From positions 82,836,800 through 82,900,799 of the forward strand of contig JAZBQD010000030.1 of assembly GCA_036583965.1 (NCBI GenBank): a stretch of DNA of 64,000 nucleotides, given 5' to 3'. Shown here one piece after another: positions 40,641 to 53,325 of this stretch (positions within the stretch are counted from its first letter, which is position 1; each line of letters starts with the position of its first letter). The DNA comes from Prunella strophiata (taxonomy: Eukaryota; Chordata; Aves; Passeriformes; Prunellidae). A model generated the notes under the pieces. That model did not search any database and was not told where the DNA came from. It saw only the letters and a program-made list of their open reading frames with translations. A program made the position numbers and the translations under genes.

Positions 40641-43520
40641 CCAACCTCAAGACCCTCCTGTTGGGTCCTTACAAGCAGCTGCTTGAACTACAATAGCAAG
40701 AAGGAGAAACTCCCGTACCAAACAAGAGCCTCAGATCAGAGAAACTATGTGTATGTTGAAGGAGGAATTACTTTTGCAAAACCATGTTAGACTATCAAGA
40801 AATGCAGGACTGTTTTATCATGCCTGAGTACAAGTGAGAAAAAAAATCAACCATAACTTTGACTTTTCAACTCCCTCCTCCTTGCTGCTGCATTACAGCA
40901 AGATCACTAGGAGCACGGAACATTGCTCTTTTACACCAGCTTCAGTAGCTCAAATGTAAGCTCTCCAGAAAATCTGGCCCACACTCACACTAAAACATGG
41001 TTTTAGTGCACAACACAGGTGGAATCAGAGACTTAAGCTGCTAAAACCATTTTTTCTGCAGAGCATGTGCAAACAGACTTGCAGGCAGATTTTCTCAGAC
41101 AACAGAAGGCATTTCTGACATACAGGAAATGCATCATTTCCCCCCACCCCGAAAAGCCTTAAAATTTAATGTCATTTCTAACTAGAATGACATAGCAAAA
41201 CTCATTGAAAGGCGAAAGGTCACTTGCTTTGTGAAGTGAAAAAAACACATGTTCCTATATTTGCTTCAGAGCCAAACCACTGTCTGAACTGCCTTTGGCA
41301 GTCATATAATATATACAGTTATATAATATCTATATATTATCTTTATAACATATATATCTGCTCTTCTTTATAACAGTAATCTGATATCCACTATTTATAT
41401 GGAAAAATTTTACATAGATGTTTAATTAGATTATAGAATCAACCCTAAGTACTTATACCCTTATTTTACCATTTTAGTTTCATAGTCCAAGATAGTGCCA
41501 CAGGAACAAATTAATTGATAAAGCTAAAATCGCCTACAGTTTCTTCTGTGTAAAACTGACCCTGTCCTCCACCTCATTCTGGAAAATGCTCAGTTCAAAC
41601 AAATTAAGATTTAGTCCATGGACAAGCTTCAAATTCTGAATGAGAATAGAAGCTGAGCATTGTAAGACTCCATTGGAAACAAAATATTCAAAAAGCACTT
41701 TCAAATCCAGTTCCTGACTTTAGCTCCCATTTATGTGATACTTGGCATAAATCAGATCATTTTTTAGAAGCTGACAGATTTTTGGCATGCACCTCAATTT
41801 AATTTAATTATGATTTTGACTGCTCGTTTGTTTGTCATTTTATTCAAAGCACTTTACAAAGATCCTCGTAACTCTAGACCTCTAAAGAGTTTGAAATTTG
41901 AGAGATATATTTTTACAGGCTGAAATATATATTAGTAACAGAACACAGAAAACCAATTCCACATGTAAGAGGTGGTGAGATATCTAGAAAGAAGCCACAT
42001 TCCTAAACACTACTATGTAAACAAAAACTTCACATATAAATCTGAGATAAACCAAAGAATTTACACAAGTTGACTATTCAATGTATCAGCTATCATTATG
42101 TAGAACAAATCACACAATGCCAGTTTAGCCAGACTTTCTAAAAATCCAGAAGAAACTCACAAGTAATTATTTTAATCTGCCTCTTTTCATTTAGCTAACC
42201 TAGCTGTGCCACAATCTTTCACTCTGTTAGCTGGTCCAGCTAGGCAGCTCTCAAAATACAGGTCCAATTTTCTCTTTTTAAGATATTCTCCCAGGCTTCC
42301 TATATTTGTTTTCACTTTCCTTTTCTTTATGCCATTTTTACAGTACTATCCAGATGGCAAAGTAATGCTCAGACCTATTTACATAAATACAGTTTCAGAC
42401 ACCAGAGAGTTAGAGAACACATTGCAGGGAAAACAGTGAAGATAAAGAGATTTCAGGACAGTGCAATATAACAATCTTGCTCTCTCTTTTTTTTTTCTTT
42501 TTACTTTTTCTAATATACTCTGAAAAAGAATTATATACTGAATTATAATATTATTCAAGATAAAACCTCCTAGTATCTAACCTTTTAATCTGGAAACAAT
42601 AAAAAGTGCTTTAGGTAAAAGGAATTATGAAAGCAGCAGGCTAGCACAGATCACATTTCCATTAACATTGATGAATTCAACCAGTTATGTCAGGTGAGAA
42701 ACTGGGTCCCCTGTGGAATTCAGGCTGCAATATCAGGCATCAGGCAGATCCTTTGATACTGTATACATCTCCTATTTATTTGGCCCCATCCAGCACAGAA
42801 GAAATTCCCCAATTTACAGGTGTTTCACTTTGCACTCTCCACACAGTGCAAATTCAAAGAAAAGACAGAAGGCAGTGAGGATCCAATATGTTCTAGTGCC
42901 AAAATCAACTTTGGGTAATTTTAGGTCTTATAATTAGACTCTCAGTGTGGAGTATTTTAGGAGAACATGGCTCAAAATTATGCTTGGCACAGTTCTATTC
43001 ACTTTCTGAGAGATTAATTTAGCTCTTTTATTGTTTATGCTGTTTCACACACTGCATATAGGTATCAGAATAAGTCAAAAACAGAGACAAAATCATTGAC
43101 TGCATTTACCTCAATCACTATGTATGCCCTAATTGAATCACAAGCAAAAATGATTGCATGAACTGAATTTATCCAAAATTGATAGTCTGATTTCAAATCA
43201 GCATTGAGCCTACATTATTCTGACCAAACAATATAGCTTGATAGCTCATCTCAGTGTCTAATGAAGTAACATTTGCATAATGCATGAATCCAGCTTAGGA
43301 AAATTGAAACTGCTTTGCCTTAAAGATGGCCAGATGTTTAGTGAGCATGTGCTCAAGGCACAATTTCACCCAGAGTAATGAAGACCAAGACTGAGACAGA
43401 TAAGTAATACAGGAGGAAATTTTTTATTTCCATTTGCAGTGGGGAAGACCAGCAAGCATTTTGGTGATCCCAATTCTTCAGTTACTAGGAGCAGTATATT
43501 CAGAAACTGGCACTCTTAGA

Positions 43521-43521
<1 letters not shown>
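40641..43521. other. AT-rich intronic sequence with low-complexity AT patch, no gene seen
   Basis: Imperfect TATA/ATAT-rich sequence lies at about 41303-41357. The 43020-43310 stretch has a more complex texture, with an octamer-like ATTTGCATA at 43271-43279 and several ATTGA/TAATTG motifs. No exon recognised. Confidence 0.55.

Positions 43522-43562
<41 letters not shown>
43522..43562. repeat. Poly-A tract, 41 A
   Basis: Uninterrupted A from 43522 to 43562, followed by GCAGC and a T8 run. No AATAAA is present in the preceding 100 bases, so a retroposed mRNA tail is not supported. A homopolymer this long is prone to length error and polymorphism. Confidence 0.95.
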
Positions 43563-43563
<1 letters not shown>

Positions 43564-46500
43564 CAGCTTTTTTTTGATTCCAATATAATAATATCTATAA
43601 ATTTAAATACTAGGATTGTACCTTTCTATAATTCACAACTTTGACTGCTTTGTAATTTGACCTCAATCTACAGGCCTTCTAGGTAATGAGAAAGACATGC
43701 TGTGCATACTGCCACAAACACACCTCAGGGAAATACCTACCTGGAAAGCCATTTGAAAGCATAGAGCTGTCAGAGTCTGATACATGGAGTGTGTGTAAGC
43801 AGATGACAGTTACTTCTTTATCTCAGTTAGCCAACACTTTTTACCAAAAGTGAACTATCAGCCAAAACTCACTATCCCTGGAGTTCACTAGCTACTGTTT
43901 CCAAGAAGGATTTTGAAAGGCAAGGACCTGAAAACAGAGGTAACTTACTGGTTAGACAATACCAGGTGGAAAAAGTCATAAAATCTTGGGCACACATGTC
44001 CTTTTTCCTTATCTGAGAGAGCCATTGCCAACTTCTAGCCTGTTTAGTTAAACATATTCTGGGTAAAACAAGATTCATTAGTCAACAGACAACAGAGAGA
44101 AAGGTTAGTACATACAACTGAAGCAGAAAAAGATGCAACATGCAGGAAAGATGATGAGCAGTCACCACTTGCAGAGATTACCAGGAGCACAAGTACAGAG
44201 CCACAATACCCATGTCACTTCTGAGCTTGTGCTTTTCTGTATTCAACAGAATTATGAAATTTAGTTTCCAGGATTTTTCTTTTGAAGGATTTAGTAATCT
44301 CTCTTGAGGAGAAGGACCAGGAGGTCTGAACTAGCATGGCTGTCTTATGGAATGTTCTCAGAATAGTATCCAACCATTTTTGGCCTTCTCCCTCTCTTGC
44401 AGCTCCTTGTGCTGTATCACATTTGTTCTGTTTCTTGCATAAGTCTTCACAGGAACTTCTGGCTTCATAGAAGAATAGTAATACAGAAGCAGATTACATG
44501 ACAGTGTAATCACCACTGTGTCTATGTCAACATGATGAAGAGTCTGCAAGACCAAGTGTTTTTTCATTTTTCTTTCTAACAGCTGGCCTACACGCCTTCC
44601 TTCAAACATTGTTATTTGAAATCTCAATCAAACAGGTACAACAATCCCATTATTATGACATATATTTTGTTTAGGCCAGGATTCCTAAGGAAGAATACTT
44701 ACAAAAATAACACCAAATTTCTTCTAGTATGCCAAGAATCATTCATATTTCATCTAAATTTCTAATCTCACCTTATTCAAATATTGACTAAATATGCAAA
44801 GGAGCTGATGTAACTATTTAGCAACTACTGGCATTTATGTTAAGCTAGACACTGTAAGAAAGAGCTTGACACCCTCATACTTTTATGAACATGTTGCAAT
44901 TTTCATAAATCTGACCTGACAAATAGAGGACCATGTTCACAAAGGTATGAAGGCTAGGTATTTAATACCTCCCATTACTAAGTTGCTTAAATATTTTAAA
45001 AAATTCTGTTCTCCTTGAAAAATACATGAAAGGAATTGCAAGAAAGTAAGAATCAGTTATCCCTGCACCCAAGTCTTTCAAGAAATACAATTTGCTAGAT
45101 AAATTATGGGGTAAGCACAGGAAACAGTCAGAAAGGACAACAGCTATTTCTTTGGTTTAAGAATCTCACAACAGCCTTGAGAATTTATTCTCCTCTACCC
45201 CTGAATAGTTTCCATATCTTTACCATTTATAACTTAAAGAAATCCTCAACAGCTAGTAAAATTATTATATCACCATTAAAATGCCTGTTGTAAGTTTCAA
45301 AACAATGACTACACTTCAATGTCTGAGATGTTTAACTACAACATATCCAAAACTCTGTGGTCAAAACTATCTGCTCTTGTGTAGTGTACAAAAAGTTAAT
45401 AATAGTTATAATAACAGCTTCCTCTCACAAATTTTCTTCAGCTTTCAAGGGTTGCAAATAAAAGTTGCAGAAGCAGGAAAAAAGCCATGAAGTTTCATGA
45501 GAAGACAGAAGTTTTAAGTGTACAGAGCAGCTTGCCCAATGCAACACAGAATGCAACAGAACCACCTGTATCTTAAAAGTCTAATGAAAAGCAGATACAA
45601 AAGACAACTGTGGTAGAAAGAACTTTGAGGAAGAAAGCTCTGAAAACATATAAAGAATATCACTATTTTTAACCACATAAAAGCCCCTTTTCCAGACCAA
45701 GAAAGCAATAAATTAGGACTACTTTGATTTAAAAGGAGAAAAGTGTATGGTGTTAGCAAAAGCATGGAAGTGCTGGGATATAATACAACCCTGCAGGCTG
45801 TAGATCCTTTTTAATTGCAGAAACCAAGGATTTGAATTATTCTTCAGTTCTGTGTAGTCATTCAGCAGAAATACCTTGTCTATACCAGAAAAAGCATATC
45901 TGAGAGTTCCAAGGAGTCAAGGGATACCATGTTCACTTAAAAAGCTTGAAAGGAAATGCAATGCAATTCTTTAACCTTATTTTTCAGCAATCTGACAAAA
46001 AAGGAAATTATGTCTAATTAGACTGATGACAAGCTCTCTTGTGGAAAAAAAAAAAAGTAAGGTAGGGAGGTTCTGGGTTTTGATCATTGCAGTAATGGTG
46101 TGGAAAATGCCAGTCATTGTTCTGATATTCAAATGACGCTGATGAATAGTAATCATTCTTTACCAACCAAAAAACCTTACAGAAAGCTGAAGATGATTCT
46201 GTGGCCCAATAATGGTTTATAGGGGGTCACCCTGTATTCAGCTATTTCTTCCTAACTACCAAGCACATTTATAATGCTGCTAGAATTGCTCTATGGATGC
46301 CGTGGCATCTAGGTCTACATTCCCAGAAAGTTATACCATGAAGTCTTATGACAAATTCTCATTAGTACATATCTAGTACTTACAGAACAAATCAAACATC
46401 CATTTGCTTCCTGAATTAATCCATAACTGAAAGCACTAAGGAAGACCAAACTCTCAAACCATACCTTAAATTGCATCAATATCATTCAGGAATCAAATAA

Positions 46501-46862
46501 ACAAGTCAACACAAAAGTAATTACTCTTTCATGGAGCAATCATGGAAAGCCCAAACTCTAAAATAAAGTTGATAAATACTTGACCACTCAAAAATGACAT
46601 TTATTTAGGCCAAGAGATTGTCAATTTACCCTAAAGTAATTCAATACCCTTTACAGCAATTTAGCCATTGTTTTTCTACACTAACTTTCCCAAATGTTGG
46701 CAATAAAGAATGTGAAGCTGAAAAGACAGGAAGGGAAACTACTGCTTTCTAAGGAACTTTAACACTGAGTACACTGCTTCTAAAGCCTAAGGCCTGCAGG
46801 TCCCAAGAAACAGGTTATTGAAGTGGGAGAAATCAAGCTTTAAAAACTGGGATTAAGCTTTT
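43563..46862. other. AT-rich intronic sequence, no gene seen
   Basis: No exon, RNA gene or transposon recognised. Open frames are short and without known domains. Confidence 0.55.
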
Positions 46863-46896
46863 AAAGTTTTAAAAACTTTCCAGCTTTAAAAGCTGG
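46863..46896. repeat. Two abutting 17-nt palindromes
   Basis: AAAGTTTT-A-AAAACTTT at 46863-46879 is directly followed by CCAGCTTT-A-AAAGCTGG at 46880-46896. Each has perfect 8-bp arms around a single A. The AGCTTTAAAA word also occurs just upstream at 46837-46846. Confidence 0.9.
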
Positions 46897-49800
46897 ATAG
46901 GAGTTTCTTACCACTTTTTGTGTGAAGGCTAATACATTACCTTGAAGAGGAGGTACCTGTTACATATTGTCACGCTGTTTATCTATGGAAAAAACATTCA
47001 GCCTAGCTGCTCTTCAAATCTTTTTTAATACCCACTACTGAGCAGATGAGACATTTAATTTTCCTATCTCACTGAAATTAAATTGCTCATTTGTCATACA
47101 CCTTTTGAGACAACACTAAGGCTAAGTTCATCCATATTTGACAATCTGCTTGAATTCTGATAAGACAGAGCAGCAGACCTAAGATCAGTCCATTACCAAA
47201 GACTTGTGGCAGAATCTATCACGCCTCCAAGAAGTAAACTGGATTTCCTGCCAATGCAGTAAATTATGGCAGCATTTACTTTACTGCTGCACATCACAGC
47301 ACACAAATTCCATTGCAGAAAAATTAGCATTATTCTAGTCCATCCCATTGCACCTCAAACAAGGGCAGCCCAAGGCCCTTCTTTATCCAAATCTCTATCT
47401 CCCAGGCCCTGTTTTAGTTACACAAAGTGGAGCTCTAGAGAAGAACAAATGTAGAGGCTGCTGAGGTGATATGTGGAAAAAAATCCATCTATGTTCATTT
47501 CCCCAGCCCCAGCTTCTCTTTCCCAGTCAGTTTCACTTTTGAGATTATACAAGCCTCTCTCTCACAAGTCAGTGGTGGAACAGAAGCCACAGATAGATTC
47601 AAGTTTCATTTTATTGCTACTACCTCCCAGAAACACTTTCATATTGTGGCATTGACTGCCAGAGCTTAAGGCAATAAGAACAAGCCAGTAAAAGAGGTGA
47701 TTTTGTTTTATCAGAAGAAAATCCATTCATCTTAGAAGTTTTCTATAATGCATACATTTATTATGAGAGATCCAAACTTAATGACAGTATATAAATATGC
47801 TCAAGAAACAAGAACAGTAACCTGACCATAACTTAGAAAAATGTTTAAGTGTATGATTAGTCCTCATAAACAAACAGACCCACTCAGACTAAAATTTAGT
47901 CCAGTTCTTAGGTCACAGAGCAAAAAAGAACCTTGTAAGATTTTCAGGGAAAAATACAAATACCCTAAGGCCTTCCATTATTTTAGTGATTATCTGAACT
48001 CATCAACTGGAAAACTCACTCCACAAAAATAACTGAAACCATCTCCCTACACAATTGCTTTATAAATAGATTAGGTGAGATAGTGAGCTATAGTTGGAAA
48101 AACACACTTCAAGTTAACAATGAACAGGGCATCAGCCTTGTGCTCAAACAGTGACTTGCACTATCTTTGAGAAGATGTCTGTAAAGGAAATACTTGGGGG
48201 TATTTCACAGTGGGCTGAAAATGGGATGAAATCTGGCTATAAAGTAGCTTTGCCATAAGATGTAAAGTTTCACCAGGCTATGTTTCTATAATTGCAGCTG
48301 TTCTAACAATAATTTTAGCTATCCAACAAACTAGACATAAAGACTGAAAGCATGCAAGAAATTCAGGCTTAATTATAAGCTTTGAGTAGTACTTCAGACA
48401 AGTGTCCAGATCAAGACTATGCTGTAAGATACCTATAATGTCTAGTGGAGAAGCAAAACGAGCATGTGGGGACTTTGAAACTGAAGTTCAAAGAAGTCTA
48501 CCAATACATTAAGGGGTAAAATAGAGTAAAAAACTGCTTTTATTTTAGACCACTTAACTGAACAAATGGAAAATATAGCATCCATAAAGATATATGACAG
48601 AGCCTATAGAGTGGACACAATAGAATGAAGTGATGAAGTACATAAAAGAAACACTCTGAATTGCCATTTAGGAATACTTGAGAATAAAGAAATGACCAGC
48701 AGGTAACCAATTACTATTTTTATGGACAGGTAAGTGCAGTTTATAAAGTTGCCTCTCATACTCTCTTCAAAATTCTTTCTGTACAGCTGTGTTAAAATGA
48801 GACTCCAGTTGCAAAAACCACACAGGTGTAAAATTTTTCCTTCACTAGCAATTTGTGCTGCAATCTCAGATTCTTGTAGCTACTCAGTTAACCCTGTATG
48901 TGTGAATGCACAAATACACAGGCTTTGATGCCACTGAAGTTTAATAGTCTATTTAATTTCAGCATGTTTACCTTGCTGTCTCACGAAACTACTTCTAGGG
49001 GATTTTTTCCCCCACTATTTATGTCCAATTTGATTACTGATCTCTTTCCCTTTTCTGTTCTTTTAAAGACAAGCCATTATTGCTTACCTGTAGAAAACCA
49101 GGCTACAGTAAGCCACGTTAAGACTATGTTTTACAAGGCAACCTATAAACCTTTACAGCTATTGACAAGAACCAGAGGGTTGATGAAAAATGGATTATGG
49201 GTTTTAATGTAAAACCAAATGCTTCCTGGACACCATTTTCAATAGAAAATACTAAAGAAAAAAAATTAAAAGACAGATATATAAAAACTGAGTGATATGG
49301 AATTCATAGATCTGGTTTACAATATAAAGCACAGGGGAAAAAATTGCAAATTAATTCTAAAATTTAAAAAATTAATTAAAAGAACTAATTTAGAAGATCC
49401 TTAAGATTTCCTAATATAGTGGAAGAGTGTTCATTATAATTACAGATATAACAAAGATTTTCCATAAGAAAAGACTGAATTAAAATCTTGCATCCTACAA
49501 CCTAACGTCTCTAATGACATTGCACCTTGAAATGGCAAATTGCAGATTTCTTTAACTTATTTTATTAAATGATGAAAACCAAGACAAAGAGATAACGTGC
49601 ACACAAGAACACATAATTTGGCTCACAGAATGCATTTGTAATTTACTTTTAAATAAACCAGTTTTTGTATCCTTTAAATGAGTCTAAGCTCACATCCTAT
49701 GATGTTCTTGATAAAGGACAGGCATCAAGATATTTATACATGAGATGGCTTTCATTTATTAAACAGACAGCCTAAAATTTTTGAATAGGTATTCATGTAT

Positions 49801-52800
49801 CTTGGAATTTTAAATTCAAAATACTCATGTATAATATCAATAATATCTACCATTTCATAACATCATGCCATAACACCCAAAATTACTTCTTTAAAGCTAT
49901 TGCCACTCACAACCACTTCCTAGTATCACTGAGTTCATTATTCAGTCTGGTTTTCCTTGTCTGTTATTACACAATACCTATTTCTTCATATCAGGTTTCC
50001 TAAGCCATGACCCAAAGAAATCTTCCATGTCACAGACAAAGGAAGAGCCACCCCTCTTCATTTAGAAAACAAGTTTCTATTGTCTTCATAAAGATATTAT
50101 AATGGTGAGTCTCTAATAGAAGAGCAACCATATTACTGTTTTATTCTTTCTAGAAATCTTGAAGTTTAAAATACACATACTGAAAATATAGCCATATATT
50201 CCTGTGGATTATGCTGTCTTTGCCACAGAACACTACCTCTCCTTTGACTTGAAGCCTTTCTGAAGGGGTCCCTAACATTTCTTCCCTTGTGGCAGTTACA
50301 GCCTCAGTCTGAAAAGATTCATTCTTCCTTGTATTCACATGCAATTCCTCTGAGATTAACTTTGCTACAAGTAGGTGTCTGATAGCAACTGTCTTTTTCC
50401 TGACTGTTAAAGAAACAGTTAGATATTAATATTCATACTCAAGTCTAAGCATAATTGCAACAGTTAGTGACATCTGAAAAGCTTTGCTCTATAAATCAGC
50501 TTGAACGTTTGGCTGAATACCCATTGAAAAAATATCTTAAGGAAAATTATTTCCTAGGTTTCACCCACTAGATGAAAATCACTGATGAAAACTGATCAGA
50601 AAATACACATGCAGAGTTTGATTTCTAGAGAAGCTCCACATGATTTTCCCTCAGAAGTGCTGCAGACTAAGAAAAAAGTAATTGAGCTAAGGTCTAAGTT
50701 TGGAAGTCCACAGCAGGAAAGTCCGCCTTGTACGTGTTGATGATCTCACTCTTGAAATAGAAGAGATGGAAATCAAAGTAATCATCACTCTTTTTGCTCA
50801 ATCAACCACCACCTTACTGAGCTGCCTGGACAGAACAGCTCAAGTTTTAATAATAATTTAGTGGAGAAAAGTTAAAAGTTCTTGTCCTGGTGAGAAAAAG
50901 AGCATATAGTGGGTTCTACCAAGAATCCCCCTTTTTTTTTTTTGTCTCTCCTGAAATGGGATTTTCATGCACATTCCTCTCCCTTTGAAATTTCAGTTAT
51001 ATGACAGATACCAGACTAAAAATGGTCCCTTCCTTCCTCTTCCTCTGACACAGGTAATTTCTAGCTTCTATTTCTGTTCAGCTCTTTGTGTACCCATGCT
51101 TCAGTGGTTCAGATTCTACATTAAAAACTGCTTAATTAAAAGTAAATAAATTATTATTTTTAATTCCAAAAAGTGTTCAATTTTTTTCTTCCAGTACACT
51201 AAATAATGGGTACTGAATACTGTAGCCAAACAGTTGAAATAACACAAACTGGGAGAAAAGAAACTTCTCCATCAGTCCTGCCACTACAGAGACAAGCCAT
51301 CATACAGCACAGTGGCTTGCAATTTTATGAGGAGGACTTGCCATCTTCACTGTAAATTTGAGCATTACTGCTCTCTTATGTATGTTTCAATAAACTCCAA
51401 AGTAACAGAGCAGAAATGGAGCTTTTGGACAAACGTTTGCTACATTTGAGTGCCTACTGGCACATCTGAAATAATGTCCATTTCTATTCAAAAGTTTAAA
51501 TATAACTTTATGCAGTCTTGATCCTTAAACCTCAGATACCTAAATTTTGTATTTCATTATTTTACTTATCATTCTGCCCTTACACATTACACATATTTTT
51601 TCTTCAGCTGTAAGCAAGAAATGTATCAATGTCATACACTGATTAACTATCCTAATGAGACCATTTACTAGAAAAGAGATACAATATGTATTTTTAAAAC
51701 TGATATTTTGGTGTATTTATCTATTTTGGGTATCTTGAACTCGAAGTTAATGCATAAGTAAGACTGTGCTACAATAATCTTCCAAAACCCATTGATTTCT
51801 TCTATTACTATTTTTTTCATTCAATCTGAAGTAGTTTTGATGAAATGCTTTCTTATTATTCCACATACATTTATGGCACCCCAAAATTCTACTTACAAAC
51901 TTACAGAGAGGCAAAGAGCAAAAACACATTGCCCCCATTGCTTTTAAAAGGAGCACCCATTCCTAGAGTAAATGCAAGCCAGAGGACCTTCCAATAAATT
52001 GTTCTCCAGAGAAGTCATTATGGTAGGCCATCAGGGCAGGGCAAGATAATTAGCTATTTATTAGTTCAAGAATGGAGCAGCTACTCCCAGTGCTTGACAT
52101 TGAGTGCTTCACATGAAATATCAATCAACACATTTCACAGTCAGTGAATAATGACACCAAGTTGTCTACAGCACATAATTTGTTTTTGTGCTTACTTGCC
52201 AGATTTTCAACTGCCAGAGTACATAGGAGTCTCTGACCACGTTGTATTTGATATGCTGCAATGATTTGCCTTTTTTCATATTTATAGGCAAAACCAAAGA
52301 ATAAGGCTGAACAGACACCTTTTAAATTCAGGAGCTTTTCTTCCAAAAATACAAAAGATACATGCAATGCATTCATTAGATTCTTACAGGAACATTGTAC
52401 ACGGCAGCCTTTGAATGCCATTGTGGAAAAGAGACACTGCTTTGAACAGGTTATTTTAAAATCTTTAAGTACAGTAAGATATTAACAGGTCTTCCATTTC
52501 CAAGTTGTATTTAAAAAACAAAAAATCAACCTAATTTAAGAAGAGGAATAATATGATTACTCCAAACTCCAAAGTTGCACAAGCAGCCACAGCTACCCAT
52601 AACCCCATAGCTACATAAAAATTCAGCTTGCTTCCTAAATCTGAATATGTTGCTGCAGCACTGAGGAAAGACCTAGAGTTCAGACTGTAACAACAGACCA
52701 ACCAAAAGTTTATTTTTGCCACACTCACACTCTTTCAGTTTCTCCTGCCTTTACACATGCAGTACATCCATGTATCATTTCTTCAAAATTGTACTTTTAC

Positions 52801-53227
52801 ATTCAAGATTGTTGGTAACTCAGTGAAAGAAAAGCAACCACTGAAGAAATTATGAATTCCAAATAAATATGCTGTTATTATATGATAACTTTCATTAATT
52901 CCCCATTATTAAGCTCTGTATATTTGATTGTGTCTTGAAACAACAGCTCAAGAGTCTTCTTGAAAATGACTTCACTTAATATTTGTTTTTCCTGAGATGG
53001 CTATTTTACCACTGAAGACATACCAGCATTTTTCAATAGACATTTTTTCAAAGAGCATAATATTGCTTGTAGGTTTATTCTCTTGATGAGACACAAAAAC
53101 CAGAATTATAGCTGAAAACAGGAGTAAATCAGAATCAAAACAACTTATCACTGTGATATTTAGTGTCTTTTTCAAAAGTTAGTGTTGATGCCAAAATCAG
53201 CAATCCAGATAAAAATCTTTGTAAGTC
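46897..53227. other. AT-rich intronic sequence, no gene seen
   Basis: About 6.3 kb up to the receptor exon. No exon, RNA gene or transposon recognised. The 49340-49400 patch is AT-only in large part. Confidence 0.55.
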
Positions 53228-53233
53228 ACTTAC
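53228..53233 (-). promoter_or_regulatory. Splice donor GTAAGT of the GABRG exon
   Basis: Immediately after the exon's final ATG (Met) codon the minus strand reads GTAAGT, the consensus vertebrate intron start and a full match to U1 over the intron side. The exon therefore ends in phase 0, while its 5' side splits a codon after the first base. Confidence 0.85.
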
Positions 53234-53301
53234 CATATTTATTGATGATACAGGACCAATGCTGTTAACATAAATGTCAACATCAATAACTGTCGGTTTT
53301 A
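53234..53301 (-). CDS. GABRG3: 68-bp coding exon of a GABA-A receptor gamma subunit, probably gamma-3
   Basis: Read on the minus strand, the exon starts with two bases (TA) that finish a split codon, then encodes 22 residues beginning KPTVIDVDIYVNS and ending GPVSSINM. Its length is exactly 68 bp, the size I know for the corresponding small exon of GABA-A receptor genes. The peptide is the stretch just before the EY-IDIFFAQTW segment of gamma subunits, in the first beta strand of the extracellular ligand-binding domain. The Tyr in DIYVNS aligns with gamma-2 Tyr58, part of the benzodiazepine site at the alpha/gamma interface. The subunit assembles into pentameric GABA-gated chloride channels in neuronal membranes. 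If the preceding exon ends in G, the split codon is Val, where mammalian gamma-3 has Ile. The VIDVD and VSSIN residues favour gamma-3 over gamma-1 or gamma-2. The avian gamma-4 paralogue is the main alternative. The very long flanking introns also fit GABRG3. Identification is from memory of the family, not a search. Confidence 0.9.
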
Positions 53302-53325
53302 CTGTGGAGAAAAAAAAAATTAGTA
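53302..53325 (-). promoter_or_regulatory. Splice acceptor with branch-point-like motif for the GABRG exon
   Basis: On the minus strand TACTAAT (53325 to 53319) is one base from the optimal branch-point sequence. Its likely branch A is at 53320, 19 nt before the exon. It is followed by a run of ten T, then CTCC and the dinucleotide CAG ending at 53302. This is a strong, compact vertebrate 3' splice site and supports the exon boundary independently of the protein match. Confidence 0.85.

Larger units (their letters stand above)
1..53233 (-). other. GABRG3: Intron downstream of the GABRG exon (partial, runs off the left edge)
   Basis: No further coding exon of the receptor was recognised left of 53234. 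In particular, the next family exon (about 221 bp, encoding the IDIFFAQTW to WIPDTFFRN region) was not found on the minus strand. The intron is therefore longer than 53 kb here, which fits the very large introns of gamma-3 genes. It contains CR1 fragments, simple repeats and long AT-rich stretches described in separate entries. This extent is inferred from one exon and the lack of others. Confidence 0.7.

Noticed and set aside
1..53233. Following GABRG exon (IDIFFAQTW to WIPDTFFRN region)
   Set aside because: No matching minus-strand sequence seen, so the intron is taken to run off the left edge.
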